A stretch of DNA of 10,179 nt, taken from positions 1-10,179 of the forward strand of contig CAMJNB010000018.1 in NCBI GenBank assembly GCA_946407175.1, written 5' to 3'. The stretch comes from an uncultured Selenomonadales bacterium (GTDB lineage Bacteria > Bacillota_C > Negativicutes > Selenomonadales > Selenomonadaceae). Both the position numbers and the translations under genes were made by a program. The notes beneath the pieces are model-generated. The model was not told where the DNA came from. It was given only the letters and a program-made list of their open reading frames with translations, and did no database searches. Positions 1 to 7,046 of this stretch are shown piece after piece. The stretch's first letter is position 1, and every line of letters begins with the position of its first letter.

Positions 1-816
<816 letters not shown>

Positions 817-844
817 GATTCTCTAACAAAAAATATTGTATACA

Positions 845-910
845 TTTTAGCTTGGAACTTTTAGCTTACAGCTTGCAGAAATCCTGAAAGCTAAAAGCTG
901 TAAGCTGAAA
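845..910. repeat. Heptad repeat tract in inverted orientation (ubiX-gdhA spacer)
   Basis: On the plus strand, units of the form TTNNAGC occupy 845-872 (TTTTAGC, TTGGAAC, TTTTAGC, TTACAGC). Units of the complementary form GCTNNAA occupy 890-910 (GCTAAAA, GCTGTAA, GCTGAAA). The two arms can fold: 859-874 pairs with 895-910 over 16 positions with one non-Watson-Crick position. No U-run follows on the minus strand, so it does not look like a standard terminator. Confidence 0.75.
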
Positions 911-925
911 GCTTTTAATTCTTAA

Positions 926-1492
926 TTAGTTTCTGTCACTGCCTTGCCATTCTTTTATGTCGCATGGTAAGCCGAGCTGGAATAAAATTTTGTTGATAAT
1001 GTGGTTGACGTGCGATTCAATAGTCATTTCGGTGTTGTAGAAGGTCATAACCGGCGGCATAATCACGACGCCCAAATTTGCCAACTCCTTCATATTGCGA
1101 AGGTGTATTCTGCTGAAAGGCATTTCACGCGGCACCAAAATTAATTTGCGTCTTTCCTTAACGCAAACATCGGCGGCACGTAAAAGTAGGTTGTCGCTGT
1201 AGCCGCAGACAATTCCCGCAACTGTTTTCATCGTGCATGGAACTATCACCATTCCTTCCACTACAAAACTGCCGCTTGCAATCGCCGCGTCCATTTCGTG
1301 TACGTCATAAACATGGTCTGCCAGGCGCTTGATATCGTAAACGTCAAATTCCGTTTCGTCGCGAATTGTTAATTCTCCGCCGTCGGTAATTATCAAGTGC
1401 GTTTCCACGCCGTCAATTTCTTTCAGCTTTTTCAAAAGAGTAACGGCAATCAATATTCCGCTTGCGCCTGTTATTCCGATAATCAGCCGCAT
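926..1492 (-). CDS. ubiX: UbiX/Pad1-type flavin prenyltransferase
   Basis: Transfers a dimethylallyl group to FMN, making the prenylated flavin cofactor used by UbiD-family decarboxylases. The 188-residue product (E. coli UbiX has 189) begins MRLIIGITGASG, the flavin-binding loop. IASGSF (71-76), GMVIVPCTMKTVAGI (80-94) and SDNLLLRAADVCVKERRKL (99-117) follow, then the PREMP segment (121-125), RIHLRNM and PPVMTFY (146-152). All match the family in order. A longer frame opens at a GTG at 1501, but that GTG lies inside the Shine-Dalgarno sequence GGGGGTGAT. The ATG at 1492 sits at proper spacing from it and is the likely start. No UbiD partner is visible, so the client decarboxylase must be elsewhere. 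It lies downstream of the HAD gene across a heptad-repeat spacer, probably in the same transcript. The family call is strong; the specific pathway is not. Confidence 0.92.
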   Translation of the reverse strand: MRLIIGITGASGILIAVTLLKKLKEIDGVETHLIITDGGELTIRDETEFDVYDIKRLADHVYDVHEMDAAIASGSFVVEGMVIVPCTMKTVAGIVCGYSDNLLLRAADVCVKERRKLILVPREMPFSRIHLRNMKELANLGVVIMPPVMTFYNTEMTIESHVNHIINKILFQLGLPCDIKEWQGSDRN

Positions 1493-1510
1493 TTGAATCA
1501 CCCCCGATTT

Positions 1511-1538
1511 TAGCCGGTAGCCGATAGCTGGTAGCCGG
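1511..1538. repeat. Heptad tract, TAGCCGG type (HAD-ubiX spacer)
   Basis: There are four contiguous 7-bp units on the plus strand: TAGCCGG, TAGCCGA, TAGCTGG and TAGCCGG. The tract begins 2 bp after the stop codon of the HAD gene and ends 18 bp before the ubiX ATG, so it fills most of the spacer. Confidence 0.85.
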
Positions 1539-1540
1539 TA

Positions 1541-2245
1541 TTAAGTTTTGGAATTGAAGAAAAAATTTGAACCGATAATTTCATGGTAGGAGCGAATTTT
1601 AACGCAGTCAAATTCTGTATCTTCAACTTTCCTTTCGCCGATATACCAAAAAGGCGTTATGCCGAGATTAGCCGCGCCCTTTATGTCACGATCCAACGTG
1701 TCGCCGAAATATGCTGCGTCTTTGGCGTCTACGTTTAATTTTTTCAGCGCCAGTTCAAACATAATCGGTGCGGGCTTTTCCAGTCCCGTCTCTTCACTGC
1801 TTACCATAAAATCTATATAATCGCGCAAGCCCAGCTGATTTATTTTTCTGTACTGAATCTGCGCGGTCATGTCTGTACATAAGGCAATTTTTATTCCGTG
1901 CTCTTTCAACTTGCGGATAAATTCTGCCGCGCCGTCGAAAGGTTTCATGCCCTTCAAAAAGTTGCTCCAATAGCACTCATACATTTCACGAATGTAGAGG
2001 AAAGAATTTTTTCCGAGAAGTTCAAGCGTAGTTTGAAAAAATAAAACCCTGCTGTGCCGTGAGCCGCCGTCCGTTAATCGTTCTTTTACTATTCGACGCC
2101 CTTCGCCATATGCCTTCAAAAATTCTTCCTTGTCAACAGACAAATTTTTTTCCGCAAATTCACAAAGACTTTTCACCGCAACTTTATCATTTGCCAAGTA
2201 GCTGTAAAGCGTGCCGTCTATGTCGAATATAACGCCTTTAACCAA
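1541..2245 (-). CDS. HAD superfamily (subfamily IA) hydrolase, YjjG/5'-nucleotidase-like
   Basis: A cytosolic phosphohydrolase of 234 residues. Motif I is FDIDGT (D8 nucleophile, D10 acid/base), motif II is LCTDMT (T124), motif III is the lysine in EKPAP (K157), and motif IV is GDTLDRD (D182). A helical C1-type cap lies between motifs I and II (about 16-100), as in YjjG-like nucleotidases and phosphoglycolate phosphatases. The substrate cannot be told from sequence. The start is TTG at 2245: there is no ATG or GTG in frame nearby, GGTGGT lies 3-8 bp upstream, and motif I falls at the usual distance from the N-terminus. It starts 22 bp after the coiled-coil gene's stop, so the two are very likely co-transcribed. 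Confidence 0.88.
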   Translation of the reverse strand: MVKGVIFDIDGTLYSYLANDKVAVKSLCEFAEKNLSVDKEEFLKAYGEGRRIVKERLTDGGSRHSRVLFFQTTLELLGKNSFLYIREMYECYWSNFLKGMKPFDGAAEFIRKLKEHGIKIALCTDMTAQIQYRKINQLGLRDYIDFMVSSEETGLEKPAPIMFELALKKLNVDAKDAAYFGDTLDRDIKGAANLGITPFWYIGERKVEDTEFDCVKIRSYHEIIGSNFFFNSKT

Positions 2246-2267
2246 AATACCACCGTCCCTTTTTCGT

Positions 2268-3740
2268 CTAGCCGGAAATTTTTTCTATGCAATTTATACG
2301 CAACCAACGCTTTTCCGTCTCGTCTGTCAAACTTTCTTCAATCTCTTTCAAACTGTTTTTACAAATTTTGCCGCAACGCGCTATTTCGGCGTCTTCTTTC
2401 AAGTTGTCTATGGATTTTCTGTAAGCATTCAAAATTTCTAATACGCGCTCTGCCGCCGCCTTTTTCACAATTTCTTGACGCAAATGCCCTTCCAATACGT
2501 AGCTAAATAAATTTGAATATATTTCCGTCACTGCGTCAAAGTACGGTTTAATTTTATCGTTGCCGTTAAATTTTTTTGTTACTTCCGCGCAGATTTCGCG
2601 TAAAAAGTTCGGCATAACTTCAAAAATTTCTACTCTTAAAATTACTTGTCGAATTTTTTCAGTCAATGTTTCAGCGACAATACTAAACGGCGGATAACTC
2701 TCTTTATATAAATTATACAAGCCGTGTAAATTTTCAGCGTCAATAAAACTGGAATAAATTTTCAGCGCGTCGGCATGGAAATTATTTAAATCTGCGCGGA
2801 GCTTTTTAATGTCGGGAATAAATTTCGGCGCGGCGGGAAGTTTTTGCAACTCGGCAAGTACGTCGGCTTTTTCGGCAACGTATTCACCAAATTTCATGCT
2901 AAGGTACTCGGTCAAATTTTTTGCCGCCAGTGCGTAGCGTATAGGCGAAGTGTCAGCGCCGTCACCGAATTTTTTTTCAAGCGTCACTAAGTCAAAACGC
3001 TCTGCTTTGCGCTTAGCCTCTTCTATTGCTTTATAGTCAATTTCGGCTTGTAATTCAGAAATTTTTTGTTGAACTGCATCAAGGTTGTTCCGTACGTCCA
3101 GTTTGACTATATAAATTTGGCGGTAAAGCTCGGTTACACTAGCGTCGGTAAAAATCGGCTGAAGTTTATTTTGTTTGAATATATTTAATGCATGCCGTGT
3201 TTTTGCGTCCGCCGCGCAGGTTTCGTAGTTTGCCGGCTGTAATGTATCACTACAAGGTATGACGCTGACGAAATCATATCCCAAGCCGGAAGTTGAACTA
3301 CTATAAGATAAATCCTTGCTCATGTAACGCCCGTTATGATAAACGCACCAAATCAAACGGTTTTTTATTCGCATATTACCGACTTGACTATATGGAAAGG
3401 TTGTATCCACAATTATTTTCCACAGTTCGGCAGGCGTAGGGATTCGCCAATTTTTAAAGCCGTCAATGCCGATTATGTTCGTATTATCAATTAAGCTTTG
3501 AACTTCGTAAAGCTTATAGTACCTGCTTGAAATTTCGTACGGAAAAGATTTCAAGTCCGCCCACAATAAAGCCGTGTCGCGGTCAAAAATAATGTTTGGT
3601 TTATTCTTGAAAAAAAACCAGCGCTGATTTTTTATGGCGTTTAAAATTCTTTCCGTGTCGTTTTCCATATTGCGCAGTTGCTCTGTCAGCGCGTCTCTTT
3701 GATCAAGCAGGTTTTGCAATTCGGTCTGCAGGTCGCTCAT
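2268..3740 (-). CDS. Cytosolic coiled-coil protein with a DUF1566-like domain
   Basis: A 490-residue protein with no signal peptide or membrane segment. Residues 1-40 are a heptad-rich helix likely to be a coiled coil. Residues about 48-165 resemble DUF1566 (Lcl C-terminal-like): the IIFDRDTALLWADL opening, the hallmark GFKNWRIPTPAELWKII (94-110) and a closing segment near YDFVSVIPCSD. Residues about 200-490 are almost all charged helix, with probable coiled coils around 215-260 and 425-475. Function is unknown; a scaffold or ligand-sensing role would be a guess. The ATG at 3740 has GGAGGAA upstream and lies 15 bp after the acuB-like stop, so it belongs to the same transcript. The domain call rests on the WRIPT-x-x-EL motif and is moderate; the gene itself is secure by length, ribosome binding site and operon position. 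Confidence 0.8.
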   Translation of the reverse strand: MSDLQTELQNLLDQRDALTEQLRNMENDTERILNAIKNQRWFFFKNKPNIIFDRDTALLWADLKSFPYEISSRYYKLYEVQSLIDNTNIIGIDGFKNWRIPTPAELWKIIVDTTFPYSQVGNMRIKNRLIWCVYHNGRYMSKDLSYSSSTSGLGYDFVSVIPCSDTLQPANYETCAADAKTRHALNIFKQNKLQPIFTDASVTELYRQIYIVKLDVRNNLDAVQQKISELQAEIDYKAIEEAKRKAERFDLVTLEKKFGDGADTSPIRYALAAKNLTEYLSMKFGEYVAEKADVLAELQKLPAAPKFIPDIKKLRADLNNFHADALKIYSSFIDAENLHGLYNLYKESYPPFSIVAETLTEKIRQVILRVEIFEVMPNFLREICAEVTKKFNGNDKIKPYFDAVTEIYSNLFSYVLEGHLRQEIVKKAAAERVLEILNAYRKSIDNLKEDAEIARCGKICKNSLKEIEESLTDETEKRWLRINCIEKISG

Positions 3741-3755
3741 AAAAAATTCCTCCGA

Positions 3756-4409
3756 TTAACCGATTTTAGCGACGTTAACAATTTTGTAGCCGTGAATTTC
3801 AAGCTGGCGTTTAACGTCATCAAAACCCTGCGTGCGGTCGTCAAGGCGAACAACAATTTCATAGCGCTTGCCGTCGTGACTGCAGGTAATCAAGCTGTCG
3901 AGATTAACGCCGTTATCGGCAAAAATTTTGGTAATTGCGGCGACGGTACCGACTTCGTTGCCGACTTCCAAAGTCATACGAGTTTTGTTGCCGCGCGGAA
4001 GACCCATGACGTCGACGAAAGTTTTCAAAATATCGGTAGCGGTGATAATGCCGACAACAGCGCCGACCTGCGAAATTACCGGCAAGCCGCCGACTTTGTT
4101 TTGGTACATAATCAGCGCCGCCTCTTCAATCGTAGCGTCTTCATTTACCGTAACAACTTTTGTCTGCATAATATCCTTTACGCTGAGTTTGTCAAGGAGC
4201 GCACGAATTTCAAATTTAGAAAGCGAAGTTGCGGGAGAGGGTGTCACGCGCATAATGTCACGATCGCTTAAGTAGCCGACAAGTTTGCCGTCGTCAATTA
4301 CAAGCATTCTGTGAAATTTATGTTTCTTCATAAGCCTATCAACTTCGCCGATAGTTGCGTTGCTCGTCACACTGACGGGGTGTTTAGTCATTCTGTTTGC
4401 CACAAACAT
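3756..4409 (-). CDS. acuB: AcuB-like CBS-CBS-ACT domain protein
   Basis: A 217-residue cytosolic regulatory protein. The first CBS domain is about 1-60 (RMTKHPVSV, then GYLSDRDIM at 45-53), the second about 77-135 (VKDIMQTKVVTV, then GIITATDILKTF at 120-131), and an ACT domain about 145-212 (EVGTVAAITKIFADNGVNL). CBS pairs usually bind adenine nucleotides and ACT domains often bind amino acids. Placement right after livF suggests sensing of energy or amino acid state linked to branched-chain amino acid uptake, but this is inference. An open frame extends to a GTG at 4418, yet that GTG overlaps the Shine-Dalgarno sequence AAAGGAGTGA; the ATG at 4409, 8 nt from AAGGAG, is preferred. The symbol reflects similarity to Bacillus AcuB; a role in acetoin use is not implied. 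Confidence 0.88.
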   Translation of the reverse strand: MFVANRMTKHPVSVTSNATIGEVDRLMKKHKFHRMLVIDDGKLVGYLSDRDIMRVTPSPATSLSKFEIRALLDKLSVKDIMQTKVVTVNEDATIEEAALIMYQNKVGGLPVISQVGAVVGIITATDILKTFVDVMGLPRGNKTRMTLEVGNEVGTVAAITKIFADNGVNLDSLITCSHDGKRYEIVVRLDDRTQGFDDVKRQLEIHGYKIVNVAKIG

Positions 4410-4428
4410 TTTTGTCACTCCTTTGTTA

Positions 4429-4476
4429 GATCGATGGATCGATGGATCGATGGATCGATGGATCGATAGATCGATA
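4429..4476. repeat. Octamer tandem repeat, GATCGATG/GATCGATA x6 (livF-acuB spacer)
   Basis: There are six perfect-length 8-bp units on the plus strand: four GATCGATG followed by two GATCGATA. The tract begins 4 bp after the livF stop codon and ends about 19 bp before the acuB-like start. Each unit contains ATCGAT and a GATC site, giving a dense cluster of potential adenine-methylation sites. Its period is 8, not 7 as in the other spacers. Confidence 0.95.
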
Positions 4477-4480
4477 GTTT

Positions 4481-5194
4481 TTAGCCACCCAAATAGGCTT
4501 TACGAATATCCTCACTTGCGGCAAGTTCCTTCGCGTCGCCGGAAAGAGTTATCCTGCCTGTTTCCAAAACGTAAGCGCGATTAGCGATAGACAACGCCAT
4601 ATTCGCGTTTTGTTCGACAAGCAGGACGGTGGTGCCGGTTTTGTTAATGTCAACTATAATATTAAAAATTTCGCGAATCAAAAGCGGCGCAAGTCCCATA
4701 CTCGGTTCGTCCAAAAGTAAAAGTTTCGGTCTGCTCATAAGCGCCCGCCCCATTGCAAGCATCTGCTGTTCACCGCCGGACAGCGTACCTGCAAGCTGTA
4801 ACTTTCTCTCTTCAAGGCGCGGGAACCTGCGAAAAACCATTTTTAAATCCTGCGCGATAGTTTTTGTGTCGTCGCGTATGAAGGCGCCGAGTTCGAGATT
4901 TTCCATAACCGTCATTTCGGCAAAAATCCTGCGCCCTTCCGGTACCTGCGAAATGCCTTCCGCCACAATTTTATGCGCCGGCATACCGGCAATGTCTTTG
5001 TCCAAAAATTTTATACTGCCGGTCTTAGGTTTAAGCAAGCCGGAAATTGTACGTAGCGTTGTAGATTTACCTGCGCCGTTCGCCCCGATAAGCGTAACAA
5101 TTTCGCCTTCATTCACGTAGAGACTTATGCCTTTTATCGCGTGAATAGCGCCGTAATAAACATTAATGTCCTTTATGTCAAGCATTGCTGCCAT
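4481..5194 (-). CDS. livF: Branched-chain amino acid ABC transporter ATP-binding protein LivF
   Basis: One of the two ATPases that drive Liv (leucine/isoleucine/valine) import through LivHM at the cytoplasmic face. The 237-residue product has INVYYGAIHA (10-19), Walker A GANGAGKST (37-45), Q-loop Q83 in SQVPEGRRIF, signature LSGGEQQ (138-144), Walker B LLLLDEP (158-164) and LLVEQN (191-196), where LivF proteins have Q in place of the usual H-loop histidine. The frame is open to a GTG at 5203 with an ATG at 5200, but both overlap the ribosome binding site AAAGGTGAT; the ATG at 5194 has correct spacing. The gene is separated from livG by three unrelated genes, which is unusual. It lies 16 bp after the acetyltransferase stop, so it is probably still co-transcribed. 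Confidence 0.93.
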   Translation of the reverse strand: MAAMLDIKDINVYYGAIHAIKGISLYVNEGEIVTLIGANGAGKSTTLRTISGLLKPKTGSIKFLDKDIAGMPAHKIVAEGISQVPEGRRIFAEMTVMENLELGAFIRDDTKTIAQDLKMVFRRFPRLEERKLQLAGTLSGGEQQMLAMGRALMSRPKLLLLDEPSMGLAPLLIREIFNIIVDINKTGTTVLLVEQNANMALSIANRAYVLETGRITLSGDAKELAASEDIRKAYLGG

Positions 5195-5210
5195 AAGCAT
5201 CACCTTTCAA

Positions 5211-6002
5211 TTAAGTTTTGTCGTGCATTTCTACAAATTCTTCGACGCGGTTAAAATATTGAAAGTTGTCGTGAATTTTATCAATGTCCCAATCCCACCA
5301 TTTTATGCGCAGGAGGGATTCAATAATTTTGTCGCTGAAACGGTACTTGATAATCTGCGCGGGGTTGCCGCCGACAATAGCGTAGGGCGGCACGGATTTT
5401 ACTACAACGCTGTTTGACGCAATTACCGCGCCGTCGCCAATTACAAGCGGCTTGTCGGGATTAGTAGACTTTAAAATACAGCCGCGCCCTATCCATACGT
5501 CATTGCCTATTAAAATTTGTAAATCATTAATCGGTGGAGCAAGTTCTTTAGGAATTTCCCAACCAAAACTCCAATCCATTGGATATGACGTTAATTTTTT
5601 ATAATCATGCTCACCGTTCAAGCCCAAATTAAATGTAATCGCCCATGCAACAGATGAAATATTTCCAATGGATAATGAAGCACTAGTAGTATTATTATTA
5701 ATTTCTAATAAAATCTCTCCAATGTAACTCTTTTTTCCCAGAGATAAAATTACATTTGATTTTTTAAACCGGCAAATTATATTAGAAAAAATTCTTACAT
5801 CAAGATTGAAATGATTTTCGTCCATCACGCCGTAAGCAATTCCTTTTTTAAGCAATCGCTTAAAATTTAAATTAGGTACTTTAAAAACTCTGCCGTCAAT
5901 AATTCTGTTTCGCGGTACGCCGGAACGCTCAAGCAGTTTCATTCTATCGTAAAAATTTTGTTGCGTCGAAATTATCGCCACTTCAAAGTTGCGTGGATCC
6001 AT
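5211..6002 (-). CDS. Left-handed beta-helix (CatB/XAT-type) O-acetyltransferase, main part of a frameshifted gene
   Basis: A 263-residue frame encoding an acetyl-CoA-dependent acyltransferase. Hexapeptide repeats run from about residue 85 to 215 (IGNDVWIG at 165-172, [14 protein letters not shown] at 187-200). [19 protein letters not shown] (204-222) and [11 protein letters not shown] (233-243) are CatB/XAT hallmarks. [12 protein letters not shown] (130-141) carries the probable catalytic histidine H132. Residues 1-60 are the second half of a Rossmann-like N-terminal domain whose first half is encoded by the overlapping frame at 5972-6157. The ATG at 6002 has no usable ribosome binding site, only the G8 run one base away, which argues that it is not an independent gene. 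One extra G, or two fewer, would fuse the frames into about 313-315 residues. The acceptor is probably a surface sugar or antibiotic-like hydroxyl, but is unknown. The central coding region is much more A/T-rich than its flanks. Confidence 0.82.
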   Translation of the reverse strand: MDPRNFEVAIISTQQNFYDRMKLLERSGVPRNRIIDGRVFKVPNLNFKRLLKKGIAYGVMDENHFNLDVRIFSNIICRFKKSNVILSLGKKSYIGEILLEINNNTTSASLSIGNISSVAWAITFNLGLNGEHDYKKLTSYPMDWSFGWEIPKELAPPINDLQILIGNDVWIGRGCILKSTNPDKPLVIGDGAVIASNSVVVKSVPPYAIVGGNPAQIIKYRFSDKIIESLLRIKWWDWDIDKIHDNFQYFNRVEEFVEMHDKT

Positions 6003-6157
6003 ACCCCCCCCTTTGCCGGGTAGAGCTTAATGCCGTCCGATTCAAATACCGCGTAGCCGACAATATCAATGTCGCCGCGTTGTTCAGCCATTTCATAAAA
6101 AGGTTTAAGCGCAGGAAAAAGGTCGTCAACGCCAAAAATTAATGCTTTTACTGCCAT
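5972..6157 (-). CDS. N-terminal fragment of the acetyltransferase (out of frame)
   Basis: A 61-residue frame starting [19 protein letters not shown], with a first beta strand and a second strand [10 protein letters not shown] (about 30-39), consistent with the start of a Rossmann-like domain. The ATG at 6157 has a good ribosome binding site (GGCGGTG, 9 nt upstream) and lies 27 bp after the solute-binding protein's stop. After the G8 tract the frame continues only for [10 protein letters not shown] and stops, while the sensible continuation (NFEVAIIST...) is in the frame that starts at 6002. It is therefore the true 5' end of one acetyltransferase gene, switched off in the sequenced state or broken by a homopolymer read error. 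Confidence 0.75.
   Translation of the reverse strand: MAVKALIFGVDDLFPALKPFYEMAEQRGDIDIVGYAVFESDGIKLYPAKGGVWIHATLKWR
6004..6011. repeat. Homopolymer C8 (G8 on the coding strand) at the frameshift point
   Basis: Eight consecutive C on the plus strand lie exactly where the two acetyltransferase frames part. With G9 or G6 the coding strand would read AAG, GGG, (GGG), GGT, ATG, GAT in one frame. Such tracts are hot spots for slipped-strand mispairing. Confidence 0.9.
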
Positions 6158-6184
6158 AAAAATTACACCGCCTTAATTTAAAAT

Positions 6185-6964
6185 TTACGCCGCGCGCAGA
6201 TATTTATTTTCCAACTTTTCAAGCGTGCCGTCCATTCTAAGTTCATCAAGCACGAAATTTATGTAGTTCAAAAAATCTTGATCGCCCTTCTGCATTAAAA
6301 TGCCGCAGGAATGCCGCGTGAAAGGTTCATTGATAAGCGGCGCGGCTAAATTTTTATCAGCCTTAATGTAGGTGAGAGCCTCGACAGTTTCGGTAATCAT
6401 AATGTCGGCTTTACCGATAGAAATTTGGTGAGGAATTTCGGCGTTGTCGTTGTAAATGATAATCTGCGCGTGCTTTAAATTGGCGTTGGCGAATTTTTCA
6501 TTGGTGCCGCCGGGATTTATCATTACGCGAACATTGGGCTTGTTGATATCGGCAAGGCTTTTAAATTTTTTCGCGTCGCTTTTACGGCAGAGAATGGTTT
6601 TGCCGAAAATACCGACGCCGTAAGCATCGGACATAGCCATAACTTTTTCACGCGCGTAATTTCTTGAAATGCCGCAAAGAGCGATATCAAACTTTCCTGC
6701 CAAAGTGTCGGCGGTCAATGTACTCCACGTAGTTTTGACATACTCAATTTTAACGCCGAGTGATTCGGCAATAAGCTTAGAAAGTTCCGCGTCAATGCCT
6801 TCATATTCGCCGGTTTTTGGATTGAAATAGGACATAGGTTTATAATCGCCGGTCGTGCCGATTCGGATAGTGCCGCGCTCCAAAATTTCTTCAAGGTGTC
6901 CCGCCTGCGCAATGTTCACTGAAAAAATCAGCGTCATTACAAATGCTACAAAAAATTTTTTCAT
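6185..6964 (-). CDS. Exported type II solute-binding protein, cyclohexadienyl dehydratase (PheC)-like
   Basis: A 259-residue protein of the SBP_bac_3 fold. Residues 1-21 form a Sec signal peptide (MKKFF start, hydrophobic core, AQA then G), so the mature protein is periplasmic. RIGTTGDYKPMSYF (34-47), YEGIDAELSKLIAESLGVK (54-72), TTW (78-80), FDIALCGIS (92-100), MINPGGTNEKFAN (148-160), a DNAEIPHQI segment (173-181) and ADIMITETVEA (186-196) follow in the order seen in PheC-type cyclohexadienyl/arogenate dehydratases, enzymes derived from amino-acid-binding proteins. The ligand or reaction cannot be settled by eye. It is not the Liv receptor, because LivJ/LivK have the larger type I fold, and no family 3 permease is adjacent. 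The ATG at 6964 has TAGGAG upstream. The 5' end shares 23 identical bases with that of the HD gene. Confidence 0.85.
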   Translation of the reverse strand: MKKFFVAFVMTLIFSVNIAQAGHLEEILERGTIRIGTTGDYKPMSYFNPKTGEYEGIDAELSKLIAESLGVKIEYVKTTWSTLTADTLAGKFDIALCGISRNYAREKVMAMSDAYGVGIFGKTILCRKSDAKKFKSLADINKPNVRVMINPGGTNEKFANANLKHAQIIIYNDNAEIPHQISIGKADIMITETVEALTYIKADKNLAAPLINEPFTRHSCGILMQKGDQDFLNYINFVLDELRMDGTLEKLENKYLRAA

Positions 6965-6982
6965 TTTAAATTCTCCTACCGT

Positions 6983-7046
6983 CTAATCCATAATTCTACA
7001 TTCCTAATTCAATTACGCATTACTCCTTACGCATTACGCATTCTTA
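6983..7046. repeat. Heptad tract with two unit families (HD gene to solute-binding protein spacer)
   Basis: On the plus strand 7012-7039 reads ATTACGC, ATTACTC, CTTACGC, ATTACGC. In the same 7-bp register 6983-7010 reads CTAATCC, ATAATTC, TACATTC, CTAATTC. The unit at 7033-7039 supplies the TAA stop codon of the HD gene (7034-7036), and on the coding strand the tract extends over its last two codons. Confidence 0.8.

Noticed and set aside
845..910. Rho-independent terminator after ubiX
   Set aside because: The stem is long but A/T-rich and the minus strand lacks a following U-run.
2268..3740. Variable protein of a diversity-generating retroelement, suggested by the DUF1566-like domain
   Set aside because: No reverse transcriptase, template repeat or adenine-biased variable repeat is visible in the window.
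3678..4271. Plus-strand open frame of 197 codons
   Set aside because: It is antisense to the AcuB-like gene, whose domains are clear, and has no recognisable motif or ribosome binding site; it is a shadow of biased codon use.
4429..4476. Possible CRISPR array
   Set aside because: The units are 8 bp and directly contiguous with no spacers, and no cas genes are visible.
4360..4584. Plus-strand frame with MDRWID-type peptide repeats
   Set aside because: The peptide repeat is just the translated GATCGATG octamer array; the rest is antisense to livF and the acuB-like gene.
4629..5120. Plus-strand open frame of 163 codons opposite livF
   Set aside because: The minus strand encodes a complete ABC ATPase with all motifs; the plus frame has no family features.
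6185..6964. Liv receptor (LivJ/LivK)
   Set aside because: It is about 260 residues with type II (SBP_bac_3) motifs, whereas Liv receptors are larger type I proteins.
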